Assembly (NCBI GenBank): GCA_902634405.1
Contig: CACPJY010000005.1
Coordinates: 30,593-94,592 of the forward strand
Length of the DNA: 64,000 nt
Source: an uncultured Synechococcaceae cyanobacterium
Lineage (GTDB): Bacteria; Cyanobacteriota; Cyanobacteriia; PCC-6307; Cyanobiaceae
Direction: 5' to 3'
Of the stretch, positions 47,609 to 57,320 are shown piece by piece. Each line of letters opens with the position of its first letter. The first letter of the stretch is position 1. Made by a program: the position numbers and the translations under genes. Below the pieces are notes generated by a model. The model worked only from the letters and a program-made list of their open reading frames with translations, did not search any database and was not told the DNA's origin.

Positions 47609-47766
47609 ATGGTGAATGCATTACAAATGAATATTAGTTCAATGGTGTTACCACTGGTCTCTAATGAAAGTAGCTCTTGACATCTCGCCTGTAGAGCGAA
47701 CGAACCATTTGCTTAGTTCAGATCTCTTTATAAGTGATTAGATGAGAGTTTTCAGGAAATGCATAG

Positions 47767-48042
47767 CTAGTTGGCTTCACCTGGTTGAGAACGAAGCATC
47801 TTTACAAGAGTTTTGTGGGCATCTTCACTATTAATAAGGGTATGGTCAAAAGGTATTTCTATGATTGTGTTGTCTACATCAAGTGTCATTTTGTAGGGGT
47901 CTATAGATAACATTTTTGCATTCTGAGGCTTCTCTATAGAACCGTAATACTGGGCATATTTCTTTAGACTTCCCGAGTGATCTTCATTCATATGAAGACA
48001 TATTCGTTCGCTTACTTCTTGATCTAATGGGTCTACAGACAT
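47767..48042 (-). CDS. DUF2470-domain protein
   Basis: A 91-residue single-domain protein. The pattern CLHMNEDHSGSLKKYAQYYG at the start, ID..KMTLDV in the middle and the IPFDHTLINSEDAHKTLVKMLR end match DUF2470, the domain found at the C-terminus of heme-utilisation/pyridoxamine-oxidase-like proteins (HugZ) and as a stand-alone protein in cyanobacteria. A link to heme or tetrapyrrole handling is family knowledge; no activity is proven for stand-alone forms. It is flanked by gaps of about 150 bases on each side. Confidence 0.78.
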   Translation of the reverse strand: MSVDPLDQEVSERICLHMNEDHSGSLKKYAQYYGSIEKPQNAKMLSIDPYKMTLDVDNTIIEIPFDHTLINSEDAHKTLVKMLRSQPGEAN

Positions 48043-48190
48043 AGTTCCAAAGGGCTTTTACCTTTAAATCATATATCTTAGTGCTGAGTTGACAAGATTG
48101 ATAGTTTAAATCTGACCATAAACATATTGTCAGTATTTTTGTTTAAGAAAAACACTTAATAGTTAAGAAAGTAAATGGAAAAGTAAAGCC

Positions 48191-49420
48191 TTAACTTTTT
48201 AGTTTAATCTCCTCAGCTTTTTTCTTTACATTTTCCCATGGGAGATCAAGATCTTGGCGCCCAAAGTGCCCGTAAGCTGCAGTTTTTTGATAAAAGGAAC
48301 CTTTACGATTTTTAGGGAGTTCACGAAGGCCAAATTGTTCAATGATTGCTCCAGGCCTAAGATCAAAGTGTTTATGAACTAAATCCGTTAGATCTGCATT
48401 ACCTAGTACACCTGTGCCAAAAGACTCTACTAATATTGAAACAGGTTTTGATACTCCAATTGCATAACTGAGTTGTACCTCTACTTTTTTTGCAAGACCA
48501 GCCGCAACAAGTGACTTTGCTACAAATCGAGCAGCATAGGCAGCGGAGCGATCGACTTTTGTAGGGTCTTTACCTGAAAAAGCTCCTCCTCCATGACGTG
48601 CATATCCCCCATAAGTATCAACGATGATCTTTCTTCCTGTTAAGCCAGCGTCTCCTTGAGGACCTCCAACAACAAATTTCCCTGTTGGATTAACTAGAAA
48701 CTTTGTCGTTTTAGGGTTGGGTTTTAACGACAGATCAGCAGTGGCGGGTTCAACTACATTTGTCCAGAGATCTTTTGTGATTATTTCTCTTACTTTTTCT
48801 TCTGATGAAACCCCATTGATCTCTGCTGTGTGTTGAGTGGAAATTAAGATTGTATCTATTGCAATTGGCTGGTCATTTTCATAAAGAACGCTTACTTGGG
48901 TTTTCCCGTCAGGTAAAAGATAGTTTAATTTTCCATTGTGCCTTATTTCTGAGAGCCGCCTTGCTAATCGATGGGCCAGACTAATAGGCAAAGGCATTAA
49001 TTCAGGCGTTTCATCGCAGGCAAAACCAAACATGATGCCCTGATCCCCTGCGCCAACATTATCAAGAGGATCGCCTGAATAGTCTTCTGCTTGATCGACT
49101 CCTTTAGCTATATCAGGAGATTGTTGGTCAAGTGCAACCAGTACTGCACAGCTATTGGCATCAAAACCACCAGCCATTGCATTGTTATAACCAATATCGC
49201 TCAGGACATTTCTTACTAACTTGATGAAATCTACTTGTGCTGACGAAGTAACTTCGCCAGTGATTAAGCAAAGACCTGTATTAACGACTGTCTCACAGGC
49301 AACCCTGCTGGTTGGATCCTGCATTAACAAGGCATCCAAGATGGCGTCACTGACCTGGTCGCAAATTTTGTCAGGATGACCTTCTGTGACCGACTCTGAT
49401 GTGAAAACGTAGCTACTCAT
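48191..49420 (-). CDS. metK: S-adenosylmethionine synthetase
   Basis: A 409-residue MetK with all signatures: [20 protein letters not shown] at the start, [23 protein letters not shown] near 122, and [23 protein letters not shown] near 277. It makes SAM from methionine and ATP, feeding methyltransferases including chlorophyll and FkbM-type enzymes. No SAM riboswitch is visible; the gene follows the HAD hydrolase by 5 bases and is probably cotranscribed with it. Confidence 0.97.
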   Translation of the reverse strand: MSSYVFTSESVTEGHPDKICDQVSDAILDALLMQDPTSRVACETVVNTGLCLITGEVTSSAQVDFIKLVRNVLSDIGYNNAMAGGFDANSCAVLVALDQQSPDIAKGVDQAEDYSGDPLDNVGAGDQGIMFGFACDETPELMPLPISLAHRLARRLSEIRHNGKLNYLLPDGKTQVSVLYENDQPIAIDTILISTQHTAEINGVSSEEKVREIITKDLWTNVVEPATADLSLKPNPKTTKFLVNPTGKFVVGGPQGDAGLTGRKIIVDTYGGYARHGGGAFSGKDPTKVDRSAAYAARFVAKSLVAAGLAKKVEVQLSYAIGVSKPVSILVESFGTGVLGNADLTDLVHKHFDLRPGAIIEQFGLRELPKNRKGSFYQKTAAYGHFGRQDLDLPWENVKKKAEEIKLKS

Positions 49421-49425
49421 GACCT

Positions 49426-50229
49426 TTAGATATTGTTGATGACTTTAGATGTGCTTTTGACTGTTAGCTCATCCCAGTGATCTATTAGATATTGATGTGA
49501 AAATAAATTAGGTGATAACTGCCATCCAGATTTGTAGCCTATGGTTACACCGACTTTTGCTTTTCGTGCCATTTGAAGATCAGTTTCCGAATCTCCAACA
49601 AGTGCACATTCATGAGGGGATAAACCGAGTTTCTTACAAAGTCCTTGCACGGAATTTGGGTCGGGTTTTCGGGGATGATCTTCGGCACTCCATGAAGCTT
49701 TAAAAATTCCACCTAGTAGGTTTTTTTCGATGAAGTCTTGAATACCTGACCTGCTGTCATTACTAATCAATCCGCAGGTAACACCTTTTTGGCCCAACTC
49801 TTTTAAAAGTCTTAATGATCCAGGGAGAAGTTTTCTCCATTCTCCTTGATTCGGATCTCTTGACATGAGTCGGTCAACAGCTGAAAAAATTTCAGAAGCA
49901 AGAGAGTAAGAAGTAGGCCAACTCTCACCAAAAAGGGAAAAGATAGCAGCTGTCACAATAAGATTTTCATGTCGAGCACCTATTGCAAGCACCCCATTTG
50001 GGTTAACACTTTTAGAAGTTATTCCATAGGAATTAGAAAGTTGGATATCTAATCTTTCTATTCTGCTAAGAGAAGAACCTTTTTCTCTAAACCGCTTAAT
50101 TGATTCTTGAATTCTTAATTCTGCTAAACGAACTAAGTAACTCTCACTATTAACAAGGGTGCCATCCTTATCAAACAGGACACCCTTGCATTCCACTATA
50201 GGAATACCACTTAGTAGTAGTTGTGGCAT
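49426..50229 (-). CDS. HAD-family hydrolase (phosphoglycolate phosphatase-like)
   Basis: A 267-residue HAD phosphatase. Motif I is [12 protein letters not shown] (nucleophile Asp and DxD), motif II SND, and motif [39 protein letters not shown]. The cap domain lies between about residues 30 and 130. It resembles Gph-like enzymes that remove phosphate from small metabolites; the precise substrate is unknown. It sits between rpsA and metK, 5 bases before metK on the same strand. Confidence 0.85.
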   Translation of the reverse strand: MPQLLLSGIPIVECKGVLFDKDGTLVNSESYLVRLAELRIQESIKRFREKGSSLSRIERLDIQLSNSYGITSKSVNPNGVLAIGARHENLIVTAAIFSLFGESWPTSYSLASEIFSAVDRLMSRDPNQGEWRKLLPGSLRLLKELGQKGVTCGLISNDSRSGIQDFIEKNLLGGIFKASWSAEDHPRKPDPNSVQGLCKKLGLSPHECALVGDSETDLQMARKAKVGVTIGYKSGWQLSPNLFSHQYLIDHWDELTVKSTSKVINNI

Positions 50230-50250
50230 TAGGGATTAAGAAATATTCGA

Positions 50251-51366
50251 TCAAATCATCATTACAGCAGGGGGTTCGTCACCTTCTTCAGCTTGCTCTA
50301 GAAGCATTTGCTTGTAGCGAGCAGCCATTTCTTCTGCCTTGTCAAAGACTTTTTGAGGGTCAGTAAGCATGTCACCTGGCTCAGGCTCTAGAGCTTTTGT
50401 CGATAGAGAAATTCTTCCTCTTTCTGCGTCTAAGTCAATAATCATTACTTTCATTTGATCATTAACGTTGAGAACTGAATGAGGTGTCTCTATATGTTCA
50501 TGACTTATTTCTGAGATATGAAGGAGGCCACTTACTCCTCCAATGTCAATGAAGGCACCATATGGCTTTATGCCCCGAACAGTTCCTATAACAACTTCAC
50601 CAACCTCAAGTCGGTTCATTTTCCTTTCTACAAGAGCTCTCCTATGGCTTAGAACCAATCTATTTCGTTCTTCATCTACTTCAAGAAATTTAAGAGGTAG
50701 GAAATCTGCTACTAATTCTTCTTTTGCTTTGCGGGTACTTATATGTGATCCGGGAATAAAACCTCTTAAGCCTTCGACCCTTACAAGTGCACCACCTCTA
50801 TTGGTGGCAAAGACTTCTGAATAAATAGTTGCATCTTCTTTTTGCAATTGACGTACTCGTTCCCAAGCCCTTTGATATTCAATTCGTCGGATTGATAGTG
50901 ACAATTGTCCATCCTCATTCTCCTCACTCATGATGAAGAATTCACGAATTTCTGATGGTTGAAGAACATCACTCAGCCCTTCAACCCTATTTATAGAAAC
51001 TTCTTGCATCGGCATAAATGCCGCTGTTTTTGCACCAATATCAATCATTGCTCCTTTTTGTTCAAGAGCAAATACGGTGCCGTTTACAATATCTCCAGGC
51101 TTAAAGTTATAGTCATATTTACTAAGAAGTGAAGCGAATTCATCGATAGTAAAGCCCACCCCATCAGAATCTTTTTTAATTGGTCGGCTATTTGGGTCAT
51201 CCGCAGCCGGCACCTCTTCTGGAATATCTAAGTTGTCTTCTGCTACTTCATTGGTATTGGCTGGAATTGTTTCGCTTGTATTCGTTTCGACAGGGTTGTC
51301 TTTAACTTGATCGGAGGTAGTCACAGAGATTTTTAGATGGCGGTCTGCCTTGGGCAGTATGAACAA
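50251..51366 (-). CDS. rpsA: 30S ribosomal protein S1
   Basis: A cyanobacterial-length S1 of about 371 residues with three S1 RNA-binding domains: GDIVNGTVFALEQKGAMIDIG, the middle TIYSEVFATNRGGALVRVEGLRGFIP and GEVVIGTVRGIKPYGAFIDIGGVSGLLHISEI. An acidic N-terminal tail precedes them. The ATG at 51366 gives the full frame; a GTG at 51324 (reading VTTSDQV) is an equally plausible start. S1 helps mRNA bind the small ribosomal subunit, which matters where Shine-Dalgarno sequences are weak, as for many genes here. Confidence 0.93.
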   Translation of the reverse strand: MFILPKADRHLKISVTTSDQVKDNPVETNTSETIPANTNEVAEDNLDIPEEVPAADDPNSRPIKKDSDGVGFTIDEFASLLSKYDYNFKPGDIVNGTVFALEQKGAMIDIGAKTAAFMPMQEVSINRVEGLSDVLQPSEIREFFIMSEENEDGQLSLSIRRIEYQRAWERVRQLQKEDATIYSEVFATNRGGALVRVEGLRGFIPGSHISTRKAKEELVADFLPLKFLEVDEERNRLVLSHRRALVERKMNRLEVGEVVIGTVRGIKPYGAFIDIGGVSGLLHISEISHEHIETPHSVLNVNDQMKVMIIDLDAERGRISLSTKALEPEPGDMLTDPQKVFDKAEEMAARYKQMLLEQAEEGDEPPAVMMI

Positions 51367-51428
51367 ACTCTTTTAGCCCGCCGACTAAATTGAGTTGATG
51401 TAACACTCTACAGAAATGCCTGACTTGT

Positions 51429-51905
51429 TTAGCCGACTGGAGCTAGTTGTTCTTTACCTGAATTCATGCTCTCAAGTGTTTTGACAAAGTCGTCAACACC
51501 ATGGAATTGACTGTAAACAGAAGCAAACCTTACGTACGCAACCTCGTTTACTTTTTTGAGGTGTTTAAGAACCATTTCCCCTATCTCTAGACTAGTAACT
51601 TCTTTTAGATTTCTTTGTTGAAGATTAGATTCAATCTCGTTGACCATCATTTCTATTTTTGCTTGGCCTAGATTTGTTTTTTGACTGGCCCTATTCAGTC
51701 CATTTAAAAGTTTAGAAGGATTGAAAATCTCTCTACTGCCATTTCTTTTCAAGACCGTTATTGGAGCAGTTTCAACTCTTTCATAAGTGGTAAATCGGAA
51801 TTCACAATTTAGGCATTCACGTCGCCTGCGCACAGTCTTACCCCCGTCAGCCGCTCTGGACTCGAGCACTCGACTATCTGTGTTTTGACAAGAGGGGCAC
51901 TGCAT
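51429..51905 (-). CDS. nrdR: Transcriptional repressor NrdR
   Basis: The start is the ATG at 51905, giving [17 protein letters not shown]; the frame opens 15 bases earlier but the shorter start gives 158 residues, close to the family's usual length. The zinc ribbon has four cysteines (CPSC and CLNC), and the ATP-cone domain follows ([20 protein letters not shown]). NrdR senses ATP/dATP and represses ribonucleotide reductase genes. It stands 62 bases upstream of the rpsA start on the same strand. Confidence 0.95.
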   Translation of the reverse strand: MQCPSCQNTDSRVLESRAADGGKTVRRRRECLNCEFRFTTYERVETAPITVLKRNGSREIFNPSKLLNGLNRASQKTNLGQAKIEMMVNEIESNLQQRNLKEVTSLEIGEMVLKHLKKVNEVAYVRFASVYSQFHGVDDFVKTLESMNSGKEQLAPVG

Positions 51906-52050
51906 GCCCAAAAAGTTCAAAGATCTTAACTAACTTTATACATTGATTTGTGATATGAGAAGTCTTTATCTAATTTAATTTTTGATTGTTAGTCTACAAG
52001 GCTTTTTAATAGTTGATTTTTGGATAAATATTTTTTTGTAAAGTAGCTTT

Positions 52051-52104
52051 TGCCTTATAGAAAAAAAGCCCCCTGCAAGCAGGAGGCTTTTTTTCTATAA
52101 GGCA
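52051..52104. terminator. Strong bidirectional terminator hairpin between nrdR and psbT
   Basis: Arms of 20 bases at 52051-52070 and 52085-52104 are perfect inverted repeats, and an inner CCTGC/GCAGG stem closes a short loop. A seven-base A run on one side and a seven-base T run on the other lie inside the arms, so it can stop transcription both ways. It would end the psbB-psbT transcript on the minus strand and shield nrdR from it. Confidence 0.85.
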
Positions 52105-52116
52105 ATTTGGTGCTTG

Positions 52117-52206
52117 TTAGGTCTTCGGAGGGTCTCTAAAGGCTACTGCGAAGAACAAGGTGCCAAGTGCCAGTGTGAGGATGAGTACGTAAGAGAAAGC
52201 TTCCAT
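52117..52206 (-). CDS. psbT: Photosystem II protein PsbT
   Basis: A 29-residue single-helix protein, [20 protein letters not shown] then VAFRDPPKT. The sequence is nearly identical to known PsbT apart from a shorter C-terminus. PsbT lies at the photosystem II dimer interface and helps repair. It starts 57 bases after the end of psbB on the same strand and ends just before the terminator hairpin, so psbB-psbT is one operon. Confidence 0.95.
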   Translation of the reverse strand: MEAFSYVLILTLALGTLFFAVAFRDPPKT

Positions 52207-52263
52207 CTGGATTCTCGGTAAGGGCTATCAGTTGATGGTGTGAACAACTATAGGAAACGTGTT

Positions 52264-53802
52264 TTAAGCGCTTCCTGGTACACCACGACCGGGGATACGG
52301 CGTGTGGAAGGGTCTCCAAGTTTTTGGAAAAGACCGAACTCCACCTGATCTCCCAAATCTGGGTCAATACCGCTAAAGGTATCTGGATAAAGGGCTCTGG
52401 AGGCGTGCCACCAGTGACCAAAGATGTAAAGCAATCCAAAGCAGAGGTGGGAGAAGGCGAACCAAGTTCGTGGACTGCTCCTGAAAGTACCGTCTGACTT
52501 GTAACGATCTCGATCAAACTTGAAAGATTCACCTAGCTGAGCTTTACGTGCAAGTCGTTTTACAACAGCTGGATCATCAAAAGTTTGGCCATCCAGATCA
52601 CCACCATAAATGGTTGCTGACACCCCAACTTGCTCGAAGGAGTACTTGGCTTCAGCACGTCTGAACGGTATGTCTGCTTTTACATTTCCATCTTGGTCTT
52701 CAAGAATGACTGGGAAGTTCTCGAAGAAGTTAGGAATTCTTCTGACTTCTAAATCATTCCCTTCTTTATCGGTGAATGAGATATGACCCTGCCATCCTGT
52801 AGGAAGACCGTCGCCATTAACCATTGCACCTGGACGGAAAAGTCCACCCTTCGCAGGGCTATTTCCTACGTAATCGTAGAAAGCAAGTTTTTCTGGTATT
52901 GAGGCATATGCAGCGGATTTAGTCGCTCCATTGCTTATAGCTTCATCAACGCGTCGGTTGATTTCTGTTTTGAAGTACCCAGAATCCCATTGGAAACGGG
53001 TGGGACCAAACAGTTCAACAGGCGTACTTGCTGTGCCGTACCACATTGTTGCGGCAACGACGACACCTGCAAAGTGAACTGCTGCAAGGGCACTTGCAAG
53101 TGCACCTTCAAGGCTTCCCATTCTTATTAACCTATAAAGCCTTTCACCAGGTCGGTTGAAGATATGGAAGTGTCCACCGACAATTCCAAGTAGACCGGCT
53201 CCGATGTGATTGGCGACTATGCCACCAGGGCTAAAAGGGTTAAAACCGTCATTACCCCAAGCAGGGGAGACAGGTTCTATATGGCCAGTAAGGGCATAAG
53301 GGTCGGAAACCCAAATGCCAACCCCTGCACAATGTCCAAGACCGAATCCAAAGCAGGCTGTTCCTGCAAGAGTTAAATGGATTCCAAAAATTCTTGGTAA
53401 GTCAAGAGCGGCTTCACCGGTACGGGAATCTTCCCAGAGTTCAAGATCCCAGTAGGTCCAGTGCCATATAGCAGCGAGCATTAGAAGCCCGCTAAAAACG
53501 ATATGTGCTGCAGCAACACCTTCGAAGCTCCAAAAGCCAGGGTCTATACCGGTGGCACCGGTTACATCCCAGCCAGCCCAGCTGCCTGTTACTCCTAGTC
53601 GGGCAGTCATCGGCATGACATACATGCCCTGGCGCCACATTGGATTCAGGACTGGATCTGAAGGATCGAAGATGGCCAGTTCATATAAGAGCATTGAGCC
53701 GGCCCAGCCGGCTAACAAAGCTGTATGCATGAGGTGCACGGCCAGAAGTCGACCGGGGTCGTTTAGTACGACGCTGTGCACCCGATACCAGGGCAATCCC
53801 AT
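52264..53802 (-). CDS. psbB: Photosystem II CP47 chlorophyll apoprotein
   Basis: A 512-residue CP47, matching the usual ~507-510 residues. The start [37 protein letters not shown] and [13 protein letters not shown] are hallmark segments; six transmembrane helices and a large lumenal loop (about residues 257-450) are apparent, with many histidines for chlorophyll binding. CP47 is the core antenna of photosystem II in the thylakoid. It is divergent from the ferredoxin gene and cotranscribed with psbT. Confidence 0.97.
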   Translation of the reverse strand: MGLPWYRVHSVVLNDPGRLLAVHLMHTALLAGWAGSMLLYELAIFDPSDPVLNPMWRQGMYVMPMTARLGVTGSWAGWDVTGATGIDPGFWSFEGVAAAHIVFSGLLMLAAIWHWTYWDLELWEDSRTGEAALDLPRIFGIHLTLAGTACFGFGLGHCAGVGIWVSDPYALTGHIEPVSPAWGNDGFNPFSPGGIVANHIGAGLLGIVGGHFHIFNRPGERLYRLIRMGSLEGALASALAAVHFAGVVVAATMWYGTASTPVELFGPTRFQWDSGYFKTEINRRVDEAISNGATKSAAYASIPEKLAFYDYVGNSPAKGGLFRPGAMVNGDGLPTGWQGHISFTDKEGNDLEVRRIPNFFENFPVILEDQDGNVKADIPFRRAEAKYSFEQVGVSATIYGGDLDGQTFDDPAVVKRLARKAQLGESFKFDRDRYKSDGTFRSSPRTWFAFSHLCFGLLYIFGHWWHASRALYPDTFSGIDPDLGDQVEFGLFQKLGDPSTRRIPGRGVPGSA

Positions 53803-54037
53803 TGGTCAGGTTCGTGGAACAAAGCTGCTTATGCAGCCAGACTGATCGATGGTAATGGTTCCAGCTTGATGAAAGCGACTTCTTTTGCTTATCTGCAACG
53901 TCTAGTGATGATGTACAAACTCGCAGCTCGCTGTGTTCATGGGAGAACACAAGGATTTACGCAAAATTTCTAAAAATGCATGTGGTCACAAATCGCAATG
54001 CCAACCTGCAGAATGGTTACTAACTCGTGTCATTTTC

Positions 54038-54400
54038 ATGCCAACCATTCGTTTTGTAAGGGAAGGGAGAGATGTGAAATGCTCTTCAGGCGCCAATCTT
54101 CGTCAGGTTGCACTTCGAGAGGGGCTGGAACTTTATGGTCTCAAAGGAAATCTTGGTAATTGCAGAGGATGTGGCCAATGCATTACTTGTTTTGTTGGAA
54201 TACTTGGGGACAATTCTTCTGAGGCACTGTCGCCACCAACGGCAGTAGAGATCGAAAAATTGAAAAGAAGGCCTAATAATTGGCGCCTTGCATGCCAGAC
54301 CTTGGTTAAGTCATCAGTAATAGTGTTAACACGCCCCCAAGTTGCATTGCCTAATTCAAGGGCTCTAATCAAGGCAGCAATAGATGCTGAGTTGCCTTAA
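54038..54400 (+). CDS. 2Fe-2S ferredoxin, adrenodoxin/thioredoxin-like type
   Basis: The ATG at 54038 gives MPTIRFVREGRDVKC; the open frame begins earlier at 53933 but that part is not ferredoxin-like. The 120-residue protein has the cluster motif CRGCGQCITC (Cys at 1, 7 and 10 of the stretch, C-x5-C-x2-C) plus a distant fourth Cys in RLACQTLV, and an additional Cys within the first stretch. This spacing differs from plant-type PetF. Its partner is unknown. Divergence from psbB, 235 bases apart, suggests a shared control region. Confidence 0.87.
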   Translation: MPTIRFVREGRDVKCSSGANLRQVALREGLELYGLKGNLGNCRGCGQCITCFVGILGDNSSEALSPPTAVEIEKLKRRPNNWRLACQTLVKSSVIVLTRPQVALPNSRALIKAAIDAELP

Positions 54401-54547
54401 TGAGTTTTTGCAAGCGATTTCAAGCCTTTTCAATCGCTTGTTCAATTTGCTCCTAGAGCGTATTCTGCTAAAGCCGATGACGAGCGCTGACAATTTCAGT
54501 TTTAGGGCTCCTAACGGTGATACCTTCTCCTAGTAACCATCACAGAT

Positions 54548-54694
54548 ATGGAAACCACCAATTTCGGCTTTATCATCAACCTTCTTTTCGTTGGAATCCC
54601 AACGATCTTCCTAATCGGTCTTTATATCGCTACCAATAGAGGTGACAACTCGAGCTTCAGCTCTGAGCAAGCAAAAGGCAAGCTTGGACGATAA
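54548..54694 (+). CDS. psbM: Photosystem II protein PsbM
   Basis: A 48-residue protein starting METTNFGFIINLLFVGIPTI, with one transmembrane helix (about residues 8-27) and a polar C-terminal extension of about 20 residues (RGDNSSFSSEQAKGKLGR). Marine picocyanobacterial PsbM is longer than the ~35-residue form elsewhere, so this length is normal for the group. PsbM lies at the photosystem II dimer interface. It is transcribed alone, 147 bases after the ferredoxin gene. Confidence 0.93.
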   Translation: METTNFGFIINLLFVGIPTIFLIGLYIATNRGDNSSFSSEQAKGKLGR

Positions 54695-54721
54695 CTTCTA
54701 GAAGCATTATTTTTAGAAGTT
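54693..54721 (+). terminator. Weak stem-loop after psbM
   Basis: AACTTCTA (54693-54700) can pair with TAGAAGTT (54714-54721) across a 13-base loop, beginning at the psbM stop codon. There is no following T run, so it may be an RNA-stability element rather than an intrinsic terminator. Confidence 0.3.
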
Positions 54722-54963
54722 GGTAATTTCCTCAGTTCACATTGAGTGATTGATTCACTTAAGGGATCTCTTTGTTCAATTGCCTAAATTCATTAAAACT
54801 ATTTATTATATATTTGTGTTTTAGTGCTTTTAAAATTACATATTCACAGTATAAGAATTTCTCTTGTATCTAAGTTTAGAAGATCCTTGCGATCAATAAT
54901 TGTGATTATATTATCTTTGGAAGGAAGATATTAAGATGAGAACTATTAAAGGAAGCTGGGTTT

Positions 54964-55419
54964 ATGGAACCACTATTATTAAATAACCCTCCATGGATTA
55001 TCTCAAAAAGGGTTTTACCCCAGCACACTGATCATGCTGGGGTTGCTTGGCACGGGGCTTATTTGGCATGGCTTGAAGAAGCTAGAATAGATGCTCTGGC
55101 ATGTTGCAACCTGCTTTATAAAGAACTAAGCAGTGAAGGGTTTGAATTACCAGTAGTCAATTTAGAAATAAATTATCTAAAAACAATTATCCATGGAGAG
55201 GAAATCGTTTTAAAAAGTTGGGCTCTACCCAAGAAGGGTGTGAGATGGCCTTGGTATACAAAGATTTTGACTGCTAAAGGAGAGGTCGCAGCAGAGGCTT
55301 CCGTTCAATTGGTTTTAATTCAGATGGCTGCATCAGGAAGAAGAGTTTTGAAAAGACCTCCTGACAAGTGGAAAGAGATATTTTTGGATTTACAAAAAGG
55401 CCCTTTTAAAAGCCTATAG
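54964..55419 (+). CDS. Hotdog-fold thioesterase (YbgC/DHNA-CoA thioesterase-like)
   Basis: A 151-residue 4HBT-family protein. The active-site region QHTDHAGVAWHGAYLAWLEEAR near residues 20-41 holds the catalytic Asp (D22 region) and the conserved Tyr/Glu of the YbgC branch. Such enzymes hydrolyse acyl-CoA or acyl-ACP thioesters; the cyanobacterial members include the 1,4-dihydroxy-2-naphthoyl-CoA thioesterase needed for phylloquinone. The neighbourhood (prmC, tsaC) gives no direct clue, so the substrate is open. A 269-base gap precedes it and shows no gene. Confidence 0.83.
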   Translation: MEPLLLNNPPWIISKRVLPQHTDHAGVAWHGAYLAWLEEARIDALACCNLLYKELSSEGFELPVVNLEINYLKTIIHGEEIVLKSWALPKKGVRWPWYTKILTAKGEVAAEASVQLVLIQMAASGRRVLKRPPDKWKEIFLDLQKGPFKSL

Positions 55420-55460
55420 AATCTAAGACTGGTCAGAGTTTGATTTTTCTTTTTATTTTA

Positions 55461-56348
55461 ATGAGTTCTGTAACGCTTCTCTCTAACGAATTATTGGCTT
55501 GGAGGCGTAATCAATTAGCCAAAGGTGGTCAAGCTGTAGATTTGGATTGGCTCCTCGATTTGCATGCAGGATTGAGATGGAGTTCTTTGCAAAAGCTTCT
55601 TATAGACTCTTCTAAATTAGTAAGAATTAATTGTTCTCTTGAAGAACTTTCTACAATTTGGGATAAGCATTTAGAAGATTACACACCACTTCAATATTTA
55701 CTAAATATCTGTCCATGGAGGGATTTTGAGCTTGAGGTAAATCCTTCTGTATTGATTCCTCGACAAGAAACAGAGCTATTAGTTGATTTTGCAATGGAAA
55801 GAATTGATGGCAAAGCTGTGGGAGACTGGGCTGATTTAGGAACAGGGTCAGGAGCTTTAGCTGTTGCTCTGTGTAGAGCTTTGCCCAAATGGAGAGGTCA
55901 TGTAGTTGATTGTAGTCAAGATGCGCTTTTAGTGGCTGAAAGGAATTTGCGGAACCTTGCCCCAAATGCAATCTGGAAAAGCTATTTAGGGAATTGGTGG
56001 GAGCCACTAAAACCGCTATGGGGGTCATTGTCACTCGTTATTGCAAATCCTCCTTATATTCCTCTTGCTACCTTTAAGTCTCTTGGGCCTGAAGTCCTGA
56101 ATCATGAGCCTCATTTAGCTTTATATGGTGGTTCAGATGGCCTGGAATCGTGTCGAAATGTTATTTCTGGTTGCTTAGGGACTTTGTGCGAGGGGGGGTG
56201 GATTTTGGTTGAGCATCATCATGATCAAAGTGAATTAGTAATGGAATTGATGGAAAATGAAGGATTAAAAGATGTTGAATTTGAATGTGATTTGAGTGGA
56301 ACTCGAAGATTTGCTCTTGGAAGACACCCTGGAAATATGAGGACTTGA
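55461..56348 (+). CDS. prmC: Release-factor glutamine N5-methyltransferase
   Basis: The ATG at 55461 is used (MSSVTLLSNELLAWRRNQL); an upstream in-frame TTG at 55440 would add a hydrophobic tail of no clear use. The protein has an N-terminal helical domain, the SAM motif WADLGTGSGALAVAL near residue 130, and the catalytic NPPYIP near 195. PrmC methylates the GGQ glutamine of release factors RF1/RF2. It is followed by tsaC after 3 bases. Confidence 0.92.
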   Translation: MSSVTLLSNELLAWRRNQLAKGGQAVDLDWLLDLHAGLRWSSLQKLLIDSSKLVRINCSLEELSTIWDKHLEDYTPLQYLLNICPWRDFELEVNPSVLIPRQETELLVDFAMERIDGKAVGDWADLGTGSGALAVALCRALPKWRGHVVDCSQDALLVAERNLRNLAPNAIWKSYLGNWWEPLKPLWGSLSLVIANPPYIPLATFKSLGPEVLNHEPHLALYGGSDGLESCRNVISGCLGTLCEGGWILVEHHHDQSELVMELMENEGLKDVEFECDLSGTRRFALGRHPGNMRT

Positions 56349-56351
56349 ATT

Positions 56352-56945
56352 ATGGAATTCTATAAGTCAAGGGTTTTTGATCCGAACGTGCTGGCCAAGA
56401 AGCTTCAACTTGGTTCAGCAGGCCTTATGCCAACAGATACTTTGCCAGCATTAATTTCGTCTGTAAAACATGCTCACAAGCTTTGGAGAATAAAAAAAAG
56501 ACCTTTAACAAAGCCTCTTATTTTGATGGGAGCAAATCCAGATGTGTTGTTTAGATCGGTTTTACCTGCTGCATTAGAAGACGCATGGGAGATGTCAAGG
56601 AAATATTGGCCTGGGGCTTTGACTCTTGTACTACCTACTTCAGGCGAAATGCTTAATTTACTTAATCATGACTCAGATTCGCTGGGTATGCGTATCCCTA
56701 ATTGTCATATGTCGATTGCCTTTTTGAAGCAAACTGGGCCAATTGCTACTACTAGTGCAAATGTTTCTGGATTGCCGCCCTCTCTTTCGTTAGAGCAAGC
56801 CAGCAAGACATTCCCTGCTCTCCCCATTTTAGGCCCTGTACCATGGCCCCCTTCTTCTGGGTTGCCAAGTACTGTTTTATCTTGGCAGAAACAGGGCTCA
56901 TGGAAGGTCCTTAGAGAGGGGGCAGTTGCTTTAGAAGCACTATGA
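56352..56945 (+). CDS. tsaC: L-threonylcarbamoyladenylate synthase (TsaC/YrdC/Sua5)
   Basis: A 197-residue YrdC-domain protein. GLMPTDTLPALISSV and the KKRPLTKPLILMG stretch near 50 match the family's nucleotide-binding concave surface; TTSANVSGLPPS near 135 is the signature end of the domain. It makes threonylcarbamoyl-AMP for t6A37 of ANN-decoding tRNAs. There is no Sua5 C-terminal domain, so it is the TsaC type. It forms a tight unit with prmC, and the next small membrane gene overlaps its stop by ATGA. Confidence 0.9.
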   Translation: MEFYKSRVFDPNVLAKKLQLGSAGLMPTDTLPALISSVKHAHKLWRIKKRPLTKPLILMGANPDVLFRSVLPAALEDAWEMSRKYWPGALTLVLPTSGEMLNLLNHDSDSLGMRIPNCHMSIAFLKQTGPIATTSANVSGLPPSLSLEQASKTFPALPILGPVPWPPSSGLPSTVLSWQKQGSWKVLREGAVALEAL

Positions 56946-57202
56946 TTGTGGTTAAGGGGTTAAACTGTTATAACTTATTTTTAGACTTAAGGAAGAACTT
57001 CCTTAGTCCAAGGAATCTTTTTAAGCGTATGTTTTGGCTTATAGGATTGATTTTTATTTTACAAGCTTCTTTTCAGTGGCTGTTTAAGCCATTGATAGTT
57101 TTTACTACTCCCTTCTTTGATTTTGACTGGCTGTTGATTCTATTGTCATTACTGGTGATTTGGCTTTTAGCAGGAAAACAAAAAATTGATTTTAACCAAT
57201 AA
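56942..57202 (+). CDS. Small two-helix membrane protein, uncharacterised
   Basis: An 86-residue protein that I do not recognise. It has two hydrophobic helices (about 30-50, MFWLIGLIFILQASFQWLF, and 60-77, WLLILLSLLVIWLLA) separated by a short loop, with a positively charged N-terminal cytoplasmic part. It is coupled to tsaC by an ATGA overlap, so translation is likely. No function can be assigned. Confidence 0.65.
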   Translation: MIVVKGLNCYNLFLDLRKNFLSPRNLFKRMFWLIGLIFILQASFQWLFKPLIVFTTPFFDFDWLLILLSLLVIWLLAGKQKIDFNQ

Positions 57203-57320
57203 GTACTCCAAAATTAAGCCTTCCAAACTAAAAAACATATGAATTTATTTCTAGCTCAGATTTGTCTCTTGAATTTTGCAAACCATATAAAAGAGATAGC
57301 TTTTCTTTCCAAAAATTAAA

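Noticed and set aside
48043..48190. SAM riboswitch near metK
   Set aside because: This gap is downstream of metK on its strand, and the 5-base gap upstream of metK leaves no room for one.
53552..53845. Plus-strand frame antisense to the start of psbB
   Set aside because: psbB is unmistakable on the minus strand; the antisense frame is low complexity and lacks homology signs.
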